Below are positions 1 through 9,078 of a stretch of 64,000 bases of DNA, in pieces. This DNA is from Campylobacter showae (GTDB lineage Bacteria > Campylobacterota > Campylobacteria > Campylobacterales > Campylobacteraceae): contig NZ_CP012544.1 in assembly GCF_004803815.1 (NCBI RefSeq), forward strand, positions 1,674,001 through 1,738,000, given 5' to 3'. Positions within the stretch are counted from its first letter, which is position 1; each line of letters begins with the position of its first letter. The position numbers were made by a program, and so were the translations under genes. The notes below the pieces were generated by a model, which made no database searches, was not told where the DNA came from, and worked only from the letters and a program-made list of their open reading frames with translations.

Positions 1-1142
1 TTTAGCTCAGCTTTTCTAGCCACGTTTGGCACATAGTCTAGATCGCATTCCTCGTCTTTGGTTGCGTAGTTTATCGTAGGTGGTATAAGGCCTTCTTGCA
101 TAGCCATTATAGACACGACAGCCTCTATCGCGCCAGCCGCGCCAAGGCAGTGTCCAGTTTGCCCCTTGGTAGAGCTAACCGGCGGTACATTACTACCAAA
201 AAGAGCTTTTAGAGCCGCAGTTTCGTTTTTGTCGTTCGTCGGCGTCGAAGTGCCGTGCGCGTTGATGTAATCGATCTGCAAATTTCCAGCCATTTTTAAG
301 GCCTTTTTCATCGCAGAAAGCGGCCCTTCGAGTGAAGGCGAAGTTATATGATACGCGTCGCCACTCTCGCCAAAACCGACCACCTCGGCATAAATTTTAG
401 CCCCTCTAGCCTTAGCGCTTTCATACTCTTCGAGCACGAGTGCACCGCTACCTTCGCCCATAACAAAGCCATCTCTGTCTTTATCAAAAGGTCTTGATGC
501 CGTTTGCGGATCGTCGTTTCTAGTAGAAAGCGCTTTCATAGCCGCAAATCCCCCGATACCTACGCCGCAAACCGTAGACTCGGAGCCTACGACTAGCATT
601 TTTTGCGCTTCGCCGATCATGATGGTTTTAGCCGCTTCGATGATGGCGTGAGTAGACGCAGCACATGCAGTTACGCTAGAGATATTGGGCCCTTTTAGGC
701 CGTGCTCTATCGAAACTATGCCGCCTAGCATATTTACTAGCGCAGAAGGTATAAAAAACGGAGAAATACGTCTCGAGCCTTTTTCAAGCAAGATATTGGA
801 GTTTTTTTCGATATTAGGCAAACCGCCTATGCCGGCAGCAGAGCTAACGCCGAAATTTTCAGCATCAAATTCGCCGAAATTTGCATCAGCCATAGCCTCT
901 TTAGCAGCTTTTAATCCAAGCTGAATAAATCTATCGACCTTTTTAACCTCTTTAGCGTCCATCACGCTAAGCGGGTCAAAGTCCGTTATCTCGGCAGCAA
1001 TCTGAACTGGAAAATCGCTTGCGTCAAAAGAGGTTATCTTTTTTACGCCGGTTTTACCTTCGCAGATAGCCTTAAATGAACTATCCTTGTCGAGCCCTAA
1101 AGCGTTGATCATCCCAATCCCGGTTACTACGACTCTTTTCAA
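1..1142 (-). CDS. fabF: 3-oxoacyl-[acyl-carrier-protein] synthase II, 3' end cut by window
   Basis: Condensing enzyme of type II fatty-acid synthesis; it extends acyl-ACP with malonyl-ACP in the cytoplasm. The frame is open from a TTG at 1142-1140 to the window edge, about 380 codons, so roughly the last 25 residues are missing. An AAGGAG ribosome site lies 8 bases before the TTG and the product begins LKRVVVTGIG, the usual FabF N-terminus. The active-site Cys sits in SVTACAASTH, encoded around 660-690. It is the third gene of a fabG-acpP-fabF run on the minus strand, 19 bases after acpP. Confidence 0.95.
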   Translation of the reverse strand, partial: MKRVVVTGIGMINALGLDKDSSFKAICEGKTGVKKITSFDASDFPVQIAAEITDFDPLSVMDAKEVKKVDRFIQLGLKAAKEAMADANFGEFDAENFGVSSAAGIGGLPNIEKNSNILLEKGSRRISPFFIPSALVNMLGGIVSIEHGLKGPNISSVTACAASTHAIIEAAKTIMIGEAQKMLVVGSESTVCGVGIGGFAAMKALSTRNDDPQTASRPFDKDRDGFVMGEGSGALVLEEYESAKARGAKIYAEVVGFGESGDAYHITSPSLEGPLSAMKKALKMAGNLQIDYINAHGTSTPTNDKNETAALKALFGSNVPPVSSTKGQTGHCLGAAGAIEAVVSIMAMQEGLIPPTINYATKDEECDLDYVPNVARKAEL

Positions 1143-1161
1143 GATCTCTCCTTACAAAAAC

Positions 1162-1395
1162 TTATTTATTTAGGTTCTCGATGTAGGTTACGACGTCGTT
1201 TATAGTGATTAGTTTCTCGGCGTCGCTATCAGGTATCTCTACTTCAAATTTCTCCTCAAGAGCCATAACTAGCTCGACTACGTCAAGCGAGTCTGCACCT
1301 AGATCCTCGATAATCTTAGACTCAAGCTTTACCGCATCTGGAGCCACGCTTAGTTGCTCGACCACTACGTCTCTTACGTCATCAAATATTGCCAT
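1162..1395 (-). CDS. acpP: Acyl carrier protein
   Basis: Carries growing acyl chains as thioesters on a 4'-phosphopantetheine arm. The 77-residue acidic protein has the standard length and the GADSLD motif, with the modified Ser at residue 36. It lies between fabG and fabF on the same strand, the common order in Campylobacter. A good AGGAG ribosome site precedes the ATG. Confidence 0.97.
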   Translation of the reverse strand: MAIFDDVRDVVVEQLSVAPDAVKLESKIIEDLGADSLDVVELVMALEEKFEVEIPDSDAEKLITINDVVTYIENLNK

Positions 1396-1474
1396 TTTCT
1401 TCTCCTAAAAATAAAAATTTCGTGATTTTAATATATTTTAGCTTAAACTTTCGCAAAAACGTAAATTTACGCGC

Positions 1475-2218
1475 TTACATATATAGTCCGCCGTTGATCT
1501 TTAACGTCTCGCCCGTCACGTAGCTGGCGTGATCGCTTAGCAAAAACGCCACAGCTTCGGCCACTTCGCTAGCGCTTCCGAAGCGCTTTAGCGGGATGTT
1601 GTCGCTGTATGTTTTTTTGATCTCGTCGCTTAGCTCGCTCGTCATATCAGTCTCGATAAAGCCCGGCGTTACGCAGTTAAAGCGAATATTTCTCGCCGCG
1701 CCCTCTTTGGCGAAGCTTTTGTTCATCGCTATCATTCCGCCCTTGCTAGCAGCGTAGTTAGCTTGCCCCGCATTACCCATCTCGCCCACGATCGAAGCCA
1801 CGTTTACGACGGCGCCGAAGCGTTTTTTGCTCATCACTTTTAACGCCTCGCGGCATCCGATAAAGGCCGAGGTCAAATTTGCGCCTATCAAGCTAGTAAA
1901 ATCCTCCGTCTTCATGCGAAGTGCGAGCTTGTCGTTTGTGATGCCCGCATTATTTACGAGGTAGCCCAGCTCGCCGTCGGCGTCCGTGATCAAATTTATC
2001 GCTTTTACAAACTCATCCTCGTCCGTCGCGTCAAATTTTACCACCGCAGCCTGTCCGCCGTTTGCTATGATTTCAGCTTGCAGAGCATCGGCTATTTCGG
2101 GCTTTGAGCGGTAGTTTATCCACACTTTTAACCCCATTTGCGCTAGGGTTTTGGCTATCTGCGCGCCGATACCGCGGCTTGCGCCGGTGATTAGCACGTT
2201 TTTTCCGCTAAATTTCAT
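1475..2218 (-). CDS. fabG: 3-oxoacyl-[acyl-carrier-protein] reductase
   Basis: NADPH-dependent reductase of the fatty-acid elongation cycle, short-chain dehydrogenase family. The 247-residue length is typical. The TGASRGIG cofactor motif is at residues 11-18, NNAG at about 89-92, and the catalytic Ser142, Tyr155 and Lys159 (YAASK) are all present. The C-terminus VTGETLKINGGLYM is the usual family ending. It is upstream of acpP in the same direction, with an 80-base gap. Confidence 0.96.
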   Translation of the reverse strand: MKFSGKNVLITGASRGIGAQIAKTLAQMGLKVWINYRSKPEIADALQAEIIANGGQAAVVKFDATDEDEFVKAINLITDADGELGYLVNNAGITNDKLALRMKTEDFTSLIGANLTSAFIGCREALKVMSKKRFGAVVNVASIVGEMGNAGQANYAASKGGMIAMNKSFAKEGAARNIRFNCVTPGFIETDMTSELSDEIKKTYSDNIPLKRFGSASEVAEAVAFLLSDHASYVTGETLKINGGLYM

Positions 2219-2298
2219 TTTTTCTCCTTGATTTCAAATTTTACTCGCATTTTATCAGACGAAAGCTAAAAAGCCTTTTACCTAAAATTTATATAGTA

Positions 2299-3777
2299 TT
2301 AAAATAGTGCCTCGTCCATCTCGGCCGGTTTTTCGATACCCATTAGCGCCAAAACGCTCGCGGCGATATTATTTAGACCGCCCGCTTTTACCGCCTTTAC
2401 GCCCTCGCCCATCACGAAGCAAAATACGTCAAAAGTCGTGTGGTTGGTTAGTAGATTACCCTGCGCATCCTTCATCTGCTCGCAGTTGCCGTGGTCGCTC
2501 GTGATGATTAGCGCGTAGTTTTTCTCTTTTGCTTTTGCTACGATGCGTCCCAGCGCCGCATCCACGGCCTCGACGGCTTTTACCGCCGCGTCAAATTCGC
2601 CCGTATGCCCGACCATATCGCCGTTTGCAAAATTTACCACAATCAGATCCTGTCCGTCTTCCATCCCTTTTAGCACTGCTTCGCACACGGCCTGCGCGCT
2701 CATTTCAGGCTTTTCGTCGTAGGTTTTGACTTTAGGGCTTGGCACCAGCACCCTCGTTTCGTTTTGGGCGAGCTCCTCGACGCCGCCGTTAAAGAAAAAG
2801 GTCACATGCGCGTACTTCTCGGTCTCGGCCGTGTGCAGCTGCGTTAGGCCCGCGTTTGCGACGACCTCGGCGAGGGTATTTTTTAGCTTTTCGTTTTCAA
2901 ATAATACTGGAAAAGCGAAATTTGCGTCGTATTCGGTCATCGTGAGTAGATTTTTAACGACAAAAGGGCGCGCAAATTCGCTAAAATTTTCATCGCCCAA
3001 AGCCGCTGCAATCTCGCGCACGCGGTCGTTTCTAAAGTTTATAAATATCACGCCGTCGTCTTCGCCGATACCGCCGAAATCCCCAAAGCTAGCCGGCACG
3101 ATAAACTCGTCCGTCACGCCCGCCTCGTAGCTTTGCATGACGTATTCTAGCGGCGATATAGTTTGCCCGTTTTCCCCGCACGCCATCGCGTCGTAGGCCG
3201 TTTTGACGCGCTCCCAGCGCTTGTCGCGGTCCATCGCGTAAAACCTACCACTAACGGTAGCTAGCTTAAAGCCTTTATATTGCGCCTTTTCTTGAAGCGA
3301 TTTTATGAACGCCAGCCCGCTTTTCGGGCCTACGTCGCGACCGTCGGTTATCGCATGAGCGAACACCTCGCAGCCGTTTGCGACCGCAAGAAAGCACATT
3401 GCGTCAAAGTGGCTTAAGTGCGAGTGCACGCCTCCATCGCTGTAAAGCCCGACGACGTGGACGCGTTTGCTAGCTTTAAACAAATTTAAAAGCTTTTCGC
3501 TTTTAGCTAGCGAGCCGTTTTCAAAACCGAGCGAAATTTTTACCAAATTTTGATACAAAACCCGCCCGCTGCCGATGCACATGTGTCCGACCTCGCTGTT
3601 TCCCATCTGTCCGTCGGGTAGGCCCACTGCTAGGCCCGAGGTTTTTATGAGCGCGTTTGGGACGTTTTTAAACAGCCAGTCGTATGTGGGCTTTTTTGCC
3701 GCCGCAAATGCGTTAAATTCGCTACTTTCATTATATCCGATGCCGTCTGTGATCACCAAAATAGTTTTTTGCGCCAT
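2299..3777 (-). CDS. gpmI: 2,3-bisphosphoglycerate-independent phosphoglycerate mutase
   Basis: Interconverts 3- and 2-phosphoglycerate using two metal ions (alkaline phosphatase superfamily). The 492-residue length fits the family. Asp11 (VITDGIG) and the phosphoserine nucleophile Ser61 in QMGNSEVGH are visible, as are later metal-binding motifs such as DGRDVGPKS and TSDHGNCE. It lies upstream of fabG on the minus strand and diverges from mraY across a short AT-rich gap (3778-3856) that must hold both promoters. Confidence 0.96.
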   Translation of the reverse strand: MAQKTILVITDGIGYNESSEFNAFAAAKKPTYDWLFKNVPNALIKTSGLAVGLPDGQMGNSEVGHMCIGSGRVLYQNLVKISLGFENGSLAKSEKLLNLFKASKRVHVVGLYSDGGVHSHLSHFDAMCFLAVANGCEVFAHAITDGRDVGPKSGLAFIKSLQEKAQYKGFKLATVSGRFYAMDRDKRWERVKTAYDAMACGENGQTISPLEYVMQSYEAGVTDEFIVPASFGDFGGIGEDDGVIFINFRNDRVREIAAALGDENFSEFARPFVVKNLLTMTEYDANFAFPVLFENEKLKNTLAEVVANAGLTQLHTAETEKYAHVTFFFNGGVEELAQNETRVLVPSPKVKTYDEKPEMSAQAVCEAVLKGMEDGQDLIVVNFANGDMVGHTGEFDAAVKAVEAVDAALGRIVAKAKEKNYALIITSDHGNCEQMKDAQGNLLTNHTTFDVFCFVMGEGVKAVKAGGLNNIAASVLALMGIEKPAEMDEALF

Positions 3778-3856
3778 TTTTAAATTTTTGCCTTAAATTT
3801 AGATATTTTTTAACGGCATTATACTAAAATTAGCCTTTTTTAAAATAAAGGCTTTT

Positions 3857-4921
3857 ATGTTTTACTATATTTATGAACTGTTAAATTTTAATATCTTTCA
3901 ATACATCACCGTTCGCGCAGGCTTTTCGTTTTTCATCGCATTTTGCTTGACCGTTTGGGCGCTGCCTAAATTTATCGCGTGGGCAAAGGCCAAAAACGCC
4001 GCCCAGCCCATCTACGAGCTAGCTCCGCAAACGCACCAAAAAAAAGCCAAAACTCCGACAATGGGTGGGCTGGTTTTTATCGGAGCGGCACTTGCGGCGA
4101 GCGTGATTTGCGCGAGGTTAGATAACGTTTTCGTCTTCGCCTCGCTTATCTGTCTTGCAGGCTTTACGGCGCTTGGATTTAAAGACGACTACCGCAAAAT
4201 TTCAGGCGGCAAAAACCACGACGGACTAAGTCCCAGAGCCAAGCTTGCCGCGCAAATTTTGATAGCCTTTGCCGTTTCGGCGATGCTGTATTTACACGGC
4301 GAGCTGGGCAGTAAATTTTACCTACCGTTTTACAAATTTCCAGTGCTTGATCTAGGCGTTTTTGCGGTTGCTTTTTGGACGCTCGTTATCGTCGCCGCCT
4401 CAAATGCGGTAAATTTAACCGACGGCCTAGACGGTCTAGCTACGGTGCCTGCGGTGTTTTCGCTGCTGACGCTTGGCGTGTTTGCCTACATCTGCGGACA
4501 CGCGGTCTTTAGTTCGTATTTACTTTTACCAAAGATCGCGGGCGTGGGCGAGACGGTCGTAGTGGCCGCTGCGCTGATCGGCTCGCTGATGGGATTTTTG
4601 TGGTTTAACTGCCATCCGGCCGAGGTTTTCATGGGCGATAGCGGAAGCCTGAGCGTAGGCGCATATATCGGGCTCATGGGCGTGATGACGAAAAACGAAA
4701 TCCTGCTCATCATCATCGGTTTCGTCTTTGTTATGGAGACTTTGAGCGTGATTTTGCAGGTGGGAAGCTTTAAAATTTTTAAAAAGAGAATTTTTCTCAT
4801 GGCGCCGATACATCATCATTTTGAGATAAAAGGCTGGGTAGAAAATAAGATCATCGTGAGATTTTGGCTGATCGCCGTTTTGGCAAATTTGATCGCCATG
4901 ACCGCCCTAAAAATCAGGTAA
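3857..4921 (+). CDS. mraY: Phospho-N-acetylmuramoyl-pentapeptide transferase
   Basis: Integral membrane enzyme that makes lipid I from UDP-MurNAc-pentapeptide and undecaprenyl phosphate. The 354 residues form about ten hydrophobic segments. Family signatures seen are KTPTMGG near residue 66, [24 protein letters not shown] and the MAPIHHHFE histidine motif near the C-terminus. It is followed after 78 bases by murD, as in many epsilonproteobacteria. Confidence 0.96.
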   Translation: MFYYIYELLNFNIFQYITVRAGFSFFIAFCLTVWALPKFIAWAKAKNAAQPIYELAPQTHQKKAKTPTMGGLVFIGAALAASVICARLDNVFVFASLICLAGFTALGFKDDYRKISGGKNHDGLSPRAKLAAQILIAFAVSAMLYLHGELGSKFYLPFYKFPVLDLGVFAVAFWTLVIVAASNAVNLTDGLDGLATVPAVFSLLTLGVFAYICGHAVFSSYLLLPKIAGVGETVVVAAALIGSLMGFLWFNCHPAEVFMGDSGSLSVGAYIGLMGVMTKNEILLIIIGFVFVMETLSVILQVGSFKIFKKRIFLMAPIHHHFEIKGWVENKIIVRFWLIAVLANLIAMTALKIR

Positions 4922-4999
4922 ATTTAGCGCGAGCAAAACGGCGAAAAGCTGATCCGGGCACAGATGAGAAACACAAATTTTAGGGGCAAAGGGGAGAAA

Positions 5000-6262
5000 A
5001 TGAGAAAATCGCTATTTGGCTACGGCGGCACGACGCGCGCGATCGCGAAAAACTTCGCAAAAGACGGCGGCTGGGACATCTATGACGATAAATTTAGCGA
5101 TATCTCAAGCGACGAATGGGGCAACACCCTGCTACCGCCAAACCTTTTCGTGCCCGAAAAAAGCAGTCTAGAGATCCCGAGTCCCGGCTTCCCGCCGAGC
5201 CACGAGCTGGTTAAAAACGCGCAAAATCTCATCAGCGAGTACGACTATTTTTATAAAATTTACGGCGCCAAAATGCCCTTTACCGTCTGGATCAGCGGTA
5301 CGAACGGCAAAACCACGACGACGAAGATGACGCAGCACCTGCTGGCGCGCTACGGCTCGGTAATGGGCGGCAACGTCGGAGTTCCGCTCGCAGACCTTGA
5401 CCCAAACGCCAAAATTTGGGTGCTAGAGACCAGCTCCTTTACGATGCACTACACGAACGCCGCGACGCCCGGCATCTACGCGCTTTTGCCTATCACGCCC
5501 GATCACCTCAGCTGGCACGGCAACTTTGCCGAGTATGAGTGCGCCAAGCTAAAACCGCTAGCGATGATGGGCGAAAACACGGTCGCGATCCTGCCTAAAA
5601 TTTACGCCAATACGCCGACTAAAGCAAAGGTGATAAGCTACGAAAACGAGGCGGATTTGGCCGAGTTTTGCGGGGTAAATTTAAGCGATATCGCCTTTAA
5701 AACGCCGTTTTTAACGGACGCTCTTTTGGCGCTTGCTATCCAAAAAATTTTGCTCGACAGATGCGACGCACGGCTACTAAACGGCTTTGTCATCGAAGGC
5801 AACAAGCTCGAGGAGTTTCACGATGCGCGCGGCAGGACGTGGGTCAACGACACGAAGGCGACCAATATCGATGCGAGCATCCAAGCCGTCAAGCGATATG
5901 AGGGCAAATTTTTGCATTTGATTTTAGGCGGCGACGATAAGGGCGTAGATATGCGGCCGCTTTTTGAAGCTTTGCGCGGCGCTAAGACACAAATTTACGC
6001 TATCGGCTCAAATACGGACAAGCTGATGAAGCTTGCCAACGAGTTTAAAATCCCGGCAGTAAAATGCGAGTTTTTAAGCGTCGCAGTCGGCCAGATAGAT
6101 AAAAAATTCAAATTTGACGGTATTGCAAAGGTCGGCGCAAACAGTGAAAATTTGGACGAGATAGCGCTCTTAAGTCCCGCTGCAGCGAGTCTAGATCAGT
6201 TTAGCAGCTACGTAGAGCGCGGGGATGAATTTAAAAAAGCGATTTTAAATTTGCAAATTTGA
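5000..6262 (+). CDS. murD: UDP-N-acetylmuramoylalanine--D-glutamate ligase
   Basis: Adds D-glutamate to UDP-MurNAc-L-alanine in peptidoglycan precursor synthesis. The Mur-ligase ATP loop [11 protein letters not shown] is present, along with WVNDTKATN and the C-terminal ligase domain containing LGGDDKG. I start it at the ATG at 5000 rather than the upstream ATG at 4964, because GGGGAG sits just before 5000 and [19 protein letters not shown] is the natural N-terminus. This gives 420 residues. Confidence 0.94.
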   Translation: MRKSLFGYGGTTRAIAKNFAKDGGWDIYDDKFSDISSDEWGNTLLPPNLFVPEKSSLEIPSPGFPPSHELVKNAQNLISEYDYFYKIYGAKMPFTVWISGTNGKTTTTKMTQHLLARYGSVMGGNVGVPLADLDPNAKIWVLETSSFTMHYTNAATPGIYALLPITPDHLSWHGNFAEYECAKLKPLAMMGENTVAILPKIYANTPTKAKVISYENEADLAEFCGVNLSDIAFKTPFLTDALLALAIQKILLDRCDARLLNGFVIEGNKLEEFHDARGRTWVNDTKATNIDASIQAVKRYEGKFLHLILGGDDKGVDMRPLFEALRGAKTQIYAIGSNTDKLMKLANEFKIPAVKCEFLSVAVGQIDKKFKFDGIAKVGANSENLDEIALLSPAAASLDQFSSYVERGDEFKKAILNLQI

Positions 6263-6407
6263 CGCGATATATGCGCCGTAAAAGCCGCTAAATTTGAGCG
6301 ACTGCCTTTAAAAATAAATTTCATGTTTTAAAAATGCGCCGAATTTTGCACCTTTAACCAAAATTTAAGTATCAAGTGGCTAAAATCACATTTCTTTTTA
6401 GCAGCGT

Positions 6408-6483
6408 GGTTGGATAGCTCAGTCGGTAGAGCAGCAGACTGAAAATCTGCGTGTCGGCAGTTCGATTCTGCCTCTAACCACCA
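6408..6483 (+). tRNA. tRNA-Phe (GAA), integration target of the islands
   Basis: The 76-base cloverleaf includes an encoded CCA. The acceptor stem GGTTGGA/TCTAACC pairs with one G-U. The D-arm contains AGTCGGTAGA, the anticodon loop is CTGAAAA with GAA, and the T-loop is TTCGATT. Its 3' part is duplicated at 28225-28251 and, more briefly, at 37669-37682, so it is the attachment target. The gene itself stays intact after integration. Confidence 0.97.
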
Positions 6484-6485
6484 TT
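6459..6485 (+). repeat. Left attachment repeat (attL) within tRNA-Phe
   Basis: 27 bases from AGTTCGATTC through CTAACCACCATT. It matches 28225-28251 at 26 of 27 positions, differing by T versus C in the acceptor stem. It covers the T-arm and 3' acceptor strand of the tRNA, the usual crossover zone for tyrosine recombinases. Confidence 0.9.
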
Positions 6486-6536
6486 CCTTTATAAATCCCG
6501 ATTTTATCGATGTTCTAAAGCTTTAAGGTTTATCTA

Positions 6537-6556
6537 GGTACCATCTTGGGTGCCAT
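6537..6556 (+). repeat. Island-end direct repeat, left copy
   Basis: GGTACCATCTTGGGTGCCAT lies 51 bases inside attL. A copy differing at one base is at 28104-28123, 101 bases inside the right att, in the same orientation. Position and paired occurrence suggest integrase or excisionase arm-type binding sites; this role is inferred. Confidence 0.6.
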
Positions 6557-6792
6557 GTGTTAGTAATTTTTCTATTTTTAAAACCATGGGCATACAGTCA
6601 AAGTAGATGATATGGTCTAGAATATATAAAAAATATTTTTACAAAAATCGAACAACCTAAAACCCTTAATATTTTTAACGGCAGCCACTTAATCCAAATT
6701 AGACAAATGGGTAATTCTTATATAAATCTTAAGTTTTTATTCCAGGGATATGGCTAGTAAAATGGTAGCAATTAAAAATTTTCTTATCTGGG

Positions 6793-6835
6793 CGAGGATA
6801 CTTTTTGTCTGACAAGTCCGACAAAAAGTATCTCG
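6793..6835. repeat. Long near-perfect inverted repeat
   Basis: CGAG-GATACTTTTTGTC pairs with GACAAAAAGTATC-TCG around a short centre (TGACAAGTC), giving a stem of about 18 base pairs with one interruption. It sits near the island's left end and downstream of the 6904-7401 gene. It could be a terminator, a REP-like element or a recombinase site. Confidence 0.6.
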
Positions 6836-6903
6836 TTAGGGATTTATCCCTAAAACCCTTTTAAAGCCCATTGCAGAATGTGAAAATCTTATAAATATAG
6901 TCG

Positions 6904-7401
6904 CTAAACGATATCCAAATTTAAAATATGGCTTAGTCGCCTAAAACAGATCATCAAATCTAGTTTAGCATTTCTATCGAATTTATTATCGCTTAACATA
7001 TTTATCGATACTAATCTTTTGCATACGTCGTGCGCCGCGGCAGCCTCTTGAAGGTCGCGTTCGTTAAAATATTTAACGTATATACGTAAAATTTTATTGG
7101 CATCTTTGATTACGCCCGTAAAATCTTCTATCCATTGGGCATAATAAACCTTTCTCCAATCCTCCGCTTGCTTATCTAACAAAAGACAAATATCTTGCAT
7201 GTATTGTTTGGCGTTTGCATCCAGAGATACTACCGAAACGTCGGCTTCGTTCAATTTACGTCCCAAGGAATAAACTAGATTAAAAAGATCGCTTCTAGCC
7301 ATTTCGTATTTAGTGATAGGCAGATTTAAATTTAGATCTTCGCCGGTATTTTCGAGTTCGCTAGCGTTTTTCGAATTTTTACTCGTCAGATTTTCTTTCA
7401 T
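6904..7401 (-). CDS. Unknown 165-aa protein, WYL-operator-linked
   Basis: I do not recognise this protein. It is predicted soluble and alpha-helical, with no signal peptide or membrane segment. The central part contains WRKVYYAQWIEDFTGVIKDANKI and a His/Cys-bearing helix (AAAHDVCKRL). The start is supported by AGGAGA seven bases upstream. The promoter region carries a copy of the 17-bp operator (7451-7467), and the ribosome site lies in a 10-bp inverted repeat. It therefore belongs to the regulon of the neighbouring WYL regulator. Confidence 0.75.
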   Translation of the reverse strand: MKENLTSKNSKNASELENTGEDLNLNLPITKYEMARSDLFNLVYSLGRKLNEADVSVVSLDANAKQYMQDICLLLDKQAEDWRKVYYAQWIEDFTGVIKDANKILRIYVKYFNERDLQEAAAAHDVCKRLVSINMLSDNKFDRNAKLDLMICFRRLSHILNLDIV

Positions 7402-7406
7402 AGTTT

Positions 7407-7436
7407 ATCTCCTAAATTAAAACTATTTTAGGAGAT
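7407..7436 (-). promoter_or_regulatory. Inverted repeat covering the ribosome site of the 6904-7401 gene
   Basis: ATCTCCTAAA (7407-7416) and TTTAGGAGAT (7427-7436) are perfect 10-base arms around a 10-base loop. On the mRNA the 3' arm contains the AGGAG ribosome site, so the hairpin could hide it. A second-operator role is equally possible. Confidence 0.6.
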
Positions 7437-7450
7437 TTTATAAAATATCT

Positions 7451-7467
7451 GCGACAAGTTATGTCAT
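7451..7467 (-). promoter_or_regulatory. Operator copy A (GCGACAAGTTATGTCAT)
   Basis: One of three 17-bp sites fitting GYGACARGTTRYGTCRY. It is 50 bases upstream of the 7401 start and overlaps the stop codon of the WYL regulator gene. GACA...TGTC is the dyad core. Confidence 0.7.
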
Positions 7468-8330
7468 TTCAAATAACCCCTGAGCAAATTTTCAAATTTC
7501 TTCTTTAAATTTAAAGGTTCGACTATCTTTATAAACGGTAGCCAGTATTTTACGACCCGCAATATCTCATCATCGTAAGCTACTTCCGTGCTTATGATGA
7601 TTTTATCCTCTTCTTCTTGCACTACTTCGTAGTTTGGCAAAAACTCTTTTCTCTTAAAATACTCCATAGCTTCGTTTTTGATTTCAAGCGTAACCTTAAA
7701 TTTAGCGTCCGAAAACCAGTTCGTGTCGTTTTTCTCGATACGTTTTAAAAACTCGGCGTTTGCGGAGAAGGTATCGCCCTTTATCTTTATGCGTTTTATT
7801 TTAGAGGGTGTGAAATTTTTTAGTTTACCCTCGTCGTCTGCTAGCAGATACCATATGCCGCTATTATTTATTAGTTTATACGGCTTTAGTTTGCGCTCTT
7901 TGTCGTTATATTCGCAATCTACTATACGGTTTTTGATGACTGCGGCGCTTACGGCTTCAAAGTCGTCTCTTGAAATTTGTATACTTTCAAACCCTTGGTT
8001 TTTGATTAGATAGGCTTTGTTTAGCTTCTCGTTTAAAACGTCGCTGATAAGTCTATCGTCTAGCTCGGGAAACAGCGATCTTGCGCCAATTAGCGAGGCA
8101 AAGGCTTTTATGTCTTTAAAGCTTAGTTTACCAAGAGCATACTCCTCTAAAAAATATTTGCCGTTTTCTTTTTGGATAGGCAGGATACTAAGCCGCTCAA
8201 AGTCTCTTAAAATAGTCCTTTTATTTACGCTAAACTCCTCTACAAGCTCGTCTATACTTAGCCTTTCACCGCTGTTTAGTTTTACTATGATTTGAGCAAG
8301 CCTGACGGCGATTTTATCGTGAGAGCGCAT
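7464..8330 (-). CDS. HTH-WYL transcriptional regulator
   Basis: The 288 residues have an N-terminal winged helix (about 1-60, with LVEEFSVNKRTILRDFERL), a WYL domain (about 130-200, with GIWYLLADDEGKLKNF) and a C-terminal WCX-like extension. This order is that of WYL repressors such as BrxR and CapW, which control phage-defence islands and bind inverted repeats. It diverges from the 8443 operon, with operator copy B between them, so autoregulation is likely. WYL domains are thought to sense a ligand; none can be named here. Confidence 0.88.
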   Translation of the reverse strand: MRSHDKIAVRLAQIIVKLNSGERLSIDELVEEFSVNKRTILRDFERLSILPIQKENGKYFLEEYALGKLSFKDIKAFASLIGARSLFPELDDRLISDVLNEKLNKAYLIKNQGFESIQISRDDFEAVSAAVIKNRIVDCEYNDKERKLKPYKLINNSGIWYLLADDEGKLKNFTPSKIKRIKIKGDTFSANAEFLKRIEKNDTNWFSDAKFKVTLEIKNEAMEYFKRKEFLPNYEVVQEEEDKIIISTEVAYDDEILRVVKYWLPFIKIVEPLNLKKKFENLLRGYLK

Positions 8331-8379
8331 TTTAATCCTTCCTATTTAAATTTGATGTATTTTAGCTAATTTTTTCCTT

Positions 8380-8396
8380 GCGACGCAACCTGTCGC
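8380..8396 (-). promoter_or_regulatory. Operator copy B between WYL gene and 8443 operon
   Basis: On the minus strand it reads GCGACAGGTTGCGTCGC, with GCGAC/GTCGC arms. It lies 46 bases before the 8443 ATG and 49 bases before the regulator's ATG, so one bound protein could control both directions. Confidence 0.75.
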
Positions 8397-8442
8397 TATG
8401 CAATGTTAAATTTATGTCGTAACTTAAATCAAAGGAGATCAA

Positions 8443-9078
8443 ATGAGTTTAAACGTAGATTTTATCCAAAAGGCTAATGAGGCGGTAGTCAAGGCAAAAG
8501 GCTTTAAGATGAGCGAGCTAGCGGATCAGTTATTAAATTTAACCCAAAGCATAAAGCTAACTAAAAAACCGATCGACGAAGATGAACAAGAAATAGACGA
8601 TATGTACTATAAAGATACCTTTGGTCCCTTTGGAGGCGTAGCAAAAACTATCGGATACGCTGCTAAAACGGCTATGGGTTTAGATGAGTATAATGAAATA
8701 GACGAGAATATCCTAAAAGGACTATCTAGGATGGAGAGTAAATTTCACGAAAACTATTTGCCGGATCTACTTTTAAAAATCGGCAAAGACTACGGCGAGC
8801 AGGAAAATAATGCTATAAATTTAGCCATAAACCCCCTAGCCCAAATAGGTCTGGATACGGCTTTGATTAAATTTTACTGGACGCTAACTCGGCTCCAAAT
8901 GGCCATAAGCGTTCAAAACCTACAAGCCGGCATGAACGGAAGCAGTAAGGTAAGTGCGATGAAAGATGCGCTAAGGCAGCTGCAGGCTATGGCGCAAAAC
9001 CTGGCGAGTATTGCCGCGGAGTATGATTGGGAGGTAGGCGGAGTGGAATTTTGCGATAAAGTCAAGGAGGAAAAATGA
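8443..9078 (+). CDS. Unknown 211-aa protein, first gene of WYL-controlled pair
   Basis: Not recognised. Helical, with a Gly-rich stretch FGPFGGVAKTIGYAAKTAMGL (about residues 65-85) that could be amphipathic or membrane-touching. The C-terminal half is a predicted helical bundle. The ribosome site AAAGGAG precedes the ATG. The stop overlaps the next start by four bases (ATGA), so the two genes are translationally coupled. Operator copy B is directly upstream. It may be a defence component, on context only. Confidence 0.8.
   Translation: MSLNVDFIQKANEAVVKAKGFKMSELADQLLNLTQSIKLTKKPIDEDEQEIDDMYYKDTFGPFGGVAKTIGYAAKTAMGLDEYNEIDENILKGLSRMESKFHENYLPDLLLKIGKDYGEQENNAINLAINPLAQIGLDTALIKFYWTLTRLQMAISVQNLQAGMNGSSKVSAMKDALRQLQAMAQNLASIAAEYDWEVGGVEFCDKVKEEK

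Larger units (their letters stand above)
6486..6903. other. Non-coding left end of island 1
   Basis: No gene seen. It holds a GGTACCAT-TTGGGTGCCAT repeat (6537-6556), which recurs at the other end, a strong fold-back (6793-6835), and next to it a short palindrome TTAGGGA-TCCCTAA. It lies downstream of the minus-strand gene at 6904, so the hairpins may end its transcript, although no clear U-run follows. Confidence 0.6.

Noticed and set aside
2307-3130. Plus-strand ORFs opposite gpmI
   Set aside because: Low-complexity Arg/Pro-rich translations antisense to a clear gene; they are shadows of its codon use.
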